Assembly (NCBI GenBank): GCA_017308495.1
Contig: JAFKES010000070.1
Span: 1 to 64,000, forward strand
Source: Afipia sp.
Lineage (GTDB): Bacteria; Pseudomonadota; Alphaproteobacteria; Rhizobiales; Xanthobacteraceae
Direction of reading: 5' to 3'
Length of the DNA: 64,000 nucleotides
Numbering within the stretch: the first letter of the stretch is position 1; the number at the start of each line of letters is the position of its first letter. Below, in pieces: positions 62,438 through 64,000 of this stretch. The notes beneath the pieces are model-generated. The model ran no database searches, was not told the origin of the DNA, and saw only the letters and a program-made list of their open reading frames with translations. Made by a program: the position numbers and the translations under genes.

Positions 62438-62860
62438 ATGAGCGACGGCAGCGACTTTCTTCGATCGATGGGCATCGCCACGTCCGGCCTGCGCGCGCAG
62501 GCGGGGCGCATGCGGGTGATCGCGGAAAACATCGCCAACGCGGATTCGACCGCGAAGACCGCAGGCGGCGATCCCTACCGGCGCAAGGTGCCGACGTTTT
62601 CCTCCGAGCTCGACCGCAGCCTCGAGGCGCGGGTGGTGACGCTCGGCAAGATCAAGCCGGACAATTCCGACTTTCGCGTCAAGCACGAGCCGGGCAATCC
62701 GGCGGCCGACGCCAACGGCAACGTCAAATACCCCAACGTCAATTCGCTGATCGAAATGACCGACATGCGCGAGGCGCAGCGGTCCTACGAGGCCAATCTC
62801 AACATCATCTCCGCCACGCGCCGGATGCTCCAGCGCACCCTCGATATTCTCAAGGCCTGA
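62438..62860 (+). CDS. flgC: Flagellar proximal rod protein FlgC
   Basis: A rod subunit, 140 residues: MGIATSGLRAQAGRMRVIAENIANADST at the start and MTDMREAQRSYEANLNIISATRRM at the end. GGAAGG lies 10 bases before the ATG. In operon with flgB and fliE. Confidence 0.96.
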   Translation: MSDGSDFLRSMGIATSGLRAQAGRMRVIAENIANADSTAKTAGGDPYRRKVPTFSSELDRSLEARVVTLGKIKPDNSDFRVKHEPGNPAADANGNVKYPNVNSLIEMTDMREAQRSYEANLNIISATRRMLQRTLDILKA

Positions 62861-62873
62861 AGGAATCTGAGCC

Positions 62874-63185
62874 ATGGCTTCGCCGACTGTCGCCGCCAAT
62901 GCCTATGCCAGCCTTGCCAAAATCATGGATGCGAGCGGGGGCCTCGGCCGTCCCGGCGAGAGCAACGGGCCGTCGTTCGGCGCGGTGCTGAAGGACGTGG
63001 TCAACGGCGTGCTCGAAGCCGGCAAGAAATCGGACGCACAGACCGTCGCCATGGCGCAGGGCAAGGCCAACGTGATGGACGTGGTCACGGCGGTGGCCGA
63101 AACCGACGTCGCCGTCTCGACCCTGGTGTCGGTGCGCGACCGCGTGATCCAGTCCTACGAAGACATCATGAAGATGCCGATCTGA
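62874..63185 (+). CDS. fliE: Flagellar hook-basal body protein FliE
   Basis: Connects the MS-ring/export gate with the rod. 103 residues. The C-terminal pattern VMDVVTAVAETDVAVSTLVSVRDRVIQSYEDIMKMPI is the FliE signature. It lies 13 bases after flgC. Confidence 0.95.
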   Translation: MASPTVAANAYASLAKIMDASGGLGRPGESNGPSFGAVLKDVVNGVLEAGKKSDAQTVAMAQGKANVMDVVTAVAETDVAVSTLVSVRDRVIQSYEDIMKMPI

Positions 63186-63225
63186 GGCGCTCACTTCTGG
63201 AAAGGCCCGCAGGGCAGGAGACAAC

Positions 63226-63489
63226 ATGACAGGCGCTGAAGTTCTCGACGTGTCGCGCGATGCGATCTGGACCATCGTCAAGGTGTCCGCGCCGCTTCTG
63301 GTGGTCGGCCTCCTGGTCGGCGTCGCGATCTCGCTGATCCAGGCGCTGACCCAGATTCAAGAGCAGACGCTGGTGTTCGTGCCGAAGATTCTGGCGATCT
63401 TCATTACCCTGGTGCTGGCGCTGCCCTACATGGCCGACGCCCTCAACAGCCAGATGCTGCGGATATCGTCGCGAATCATCGGTGGCTAG
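63226..63489 (+). CDS. fliQ: Flagellar export gate protein FliQ
   Basis: A small two-helix subunit of the FliPQR channel, 87 residues. LLVVGLLVGVAISLIQALTQIQEQTLVFVPKI is the conserved hairpin. The ribosome site CAGGAG lies 5-6 bases before ATG 63226. Confidence 0.97.
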   Translation: MTGAEVLDVSRDAIWTIVKVSAPLLVVGLLVGVAISLIQALTQIQEQTLVFVPKILAIFITLVLALPYMADALNSQMLRISSRIIGG

Positions 63490-63533
63490 CGCATGATGAT
63501 CGGGAGCCTCACGACCGTGGCCCGGACCGTTCC

Positions 63534-64000
63534 ATGCGCATCGACATCTCGTTTCTTCCGGCGCTCGCCGCTGCCTTCATGCTGGTGTTCGCCCGCATCG
63601 GCGCCATGGTGATGCTGCTTCCGGGGTTCGGCGAGGTCAATATTCCGGTGCGGGTGCGGCTCGGCATCGCGCTGGCGCTGACGCTCATCGTGCTGCCGCT
63701 GCATCGCGCCGCCTTTCATGTCGACATGTCGTCGGTGGCGCCGCTGGTGGTGCTGATGCTGCAGGAGATCCTGATCGGCGTGGTGCTGGGGGCGACCGCG
63801 CGCGTCACGCTGTCGGCGCTGGCGGTGGCGGGATCGGTGATCGCCCAGCAACTGGGCCTCGGCTTCGTCACCACGATCGACCCCACCCAGGGCCAGCAGG
63901 GCGCGCTGATCGGCAACTTCCTCACCATTCTGGCGCTGACGCTGCTGTTCGCCACCGACATGCACCATCTGGTCATCGCCGCGCTCAGCGAGAGCTACCG
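63534..64000 (+). CDS. fliR: Flagellar export gate protein FliR, N-terminal part
   Basis: The frame from ATG 63534 stays open to the window end, giving 155 residues of FliR. The start MRIDISFLPALAAAFMLVFARIGAM, then LPGFGEVNIPVRVRLGIALAL and GFVTTIDPTQGQQGALIGNFL, is typical. The full protein is about 250 residues, so the gene continues beyond the window. It is the third channel component after FliP and FliQ. Confidence 0.93.
   Translation, partial: MRIDISFLPALAAAFMLVFARIGAMVMLLPGFGEVNIPVRVRLGIALALTLIVLPLHRAAFHVDMSSVAPLVVLMLQEILIGVVLGATARVTLSALAVAGSVIAQQLGLGFVTTIDPTQGQQGALIGNFLTILALTLLFATDMHHLVIAALSESY

Overview
The window reads as a contiguous chromosomal segment of a GC-rich alphaproteobacterium of the order Hyphomicrobiales. 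It is most like the Nitrobacteraceae/Bradyrhizobiaceae (Rhodopseudomonas, Bradyrhizobium, Nitrobacter, Afipia). The indications are a TrxR-type ferredoxin-NADP reductase close to the Rhodopseudomonas enzyme, the FlbT/FlaF/FliX flagellar regulators, several TTAA-N7-TTAA sites of the kind bound by CtrA, a MotE-like protein, a PmtA-type methyltransferase, and a giant repeat protein resembling the growth-pole-ring (GPR/RgsE) family. I see no rRNA, tRNA, IS element, prophage or CRISPR array.

Positions 1-35190 are mostly housekeeping and envelope genes. They are: the 3' part of murJ; an orphan CoxL-type molybdopterin subunit followed by two c-type cytochromes and a CHRD protein; a DMT permease; a stand-alone Lrp ligand-binding domain; thiD; a PmtA-like methyltransferase; an LpxH-like phosphoesterase coupled to a glycosyltransferase; a threonine dehydratase-like enzyme; an uncharacterised protein; an MFS permease; a dipeptide epimerase; an MlaE-MlaF-MlaD lipid transport operon; the 1842-residue GPR-like protein, divergent from an Hpt protein; a 2Fe-2S ferredoxin; a thioesterase; ferredoxin-NADP reductase; an SGNH hydrolase; a YbhN-like membrane protein; two small membrane proteins; a universal stress protein; a SixA-like phosphatase; an FAD oxidoreductase; and an exported MsrB.

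Positions 35300-64000 are a flagellar island. It runs flgE-flgK-flgL (sigma-54 promoter), an flbT paralog (minus), two tandem flagellins, flbT-flaF-unknown (plus), a FlaG-like gene, flgN-like/flgJ/flgI (minus), fliX and dksA (plus), flgF-flgG-flgA-flgH (minus, sigma-54-like promoter), fliL-fliM-DUF-motE-like-AMIN/TPR (plus), fliO-fliP (minus) and flgB-flgC-fliE-fliQ-fliR (plus, cut by the window end). Together these encode rod, hook, filament, rings, part of the export gate, a switch component and accessory factors. CtrA-like boxes precede the flagellins, flbT, fliX, the AMIN/TPR gene and flgB, and also lie between the GPR-like and Hpt genes. The arrangement suggests one cell-cycle programme joining polar growth and flagellum assembly.

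Other points of interest are a family of palindromic intergenic repeats found only between convergent genes, three convergent gene pairs whose stop codons overlap in a 4-nt CTAG or TTAG, a DksA lacking three of its four zinc-finger cysteines, and a 1190-residue periplasmic AMIN-like/TPR protein of unknown role inside the flagellar island.
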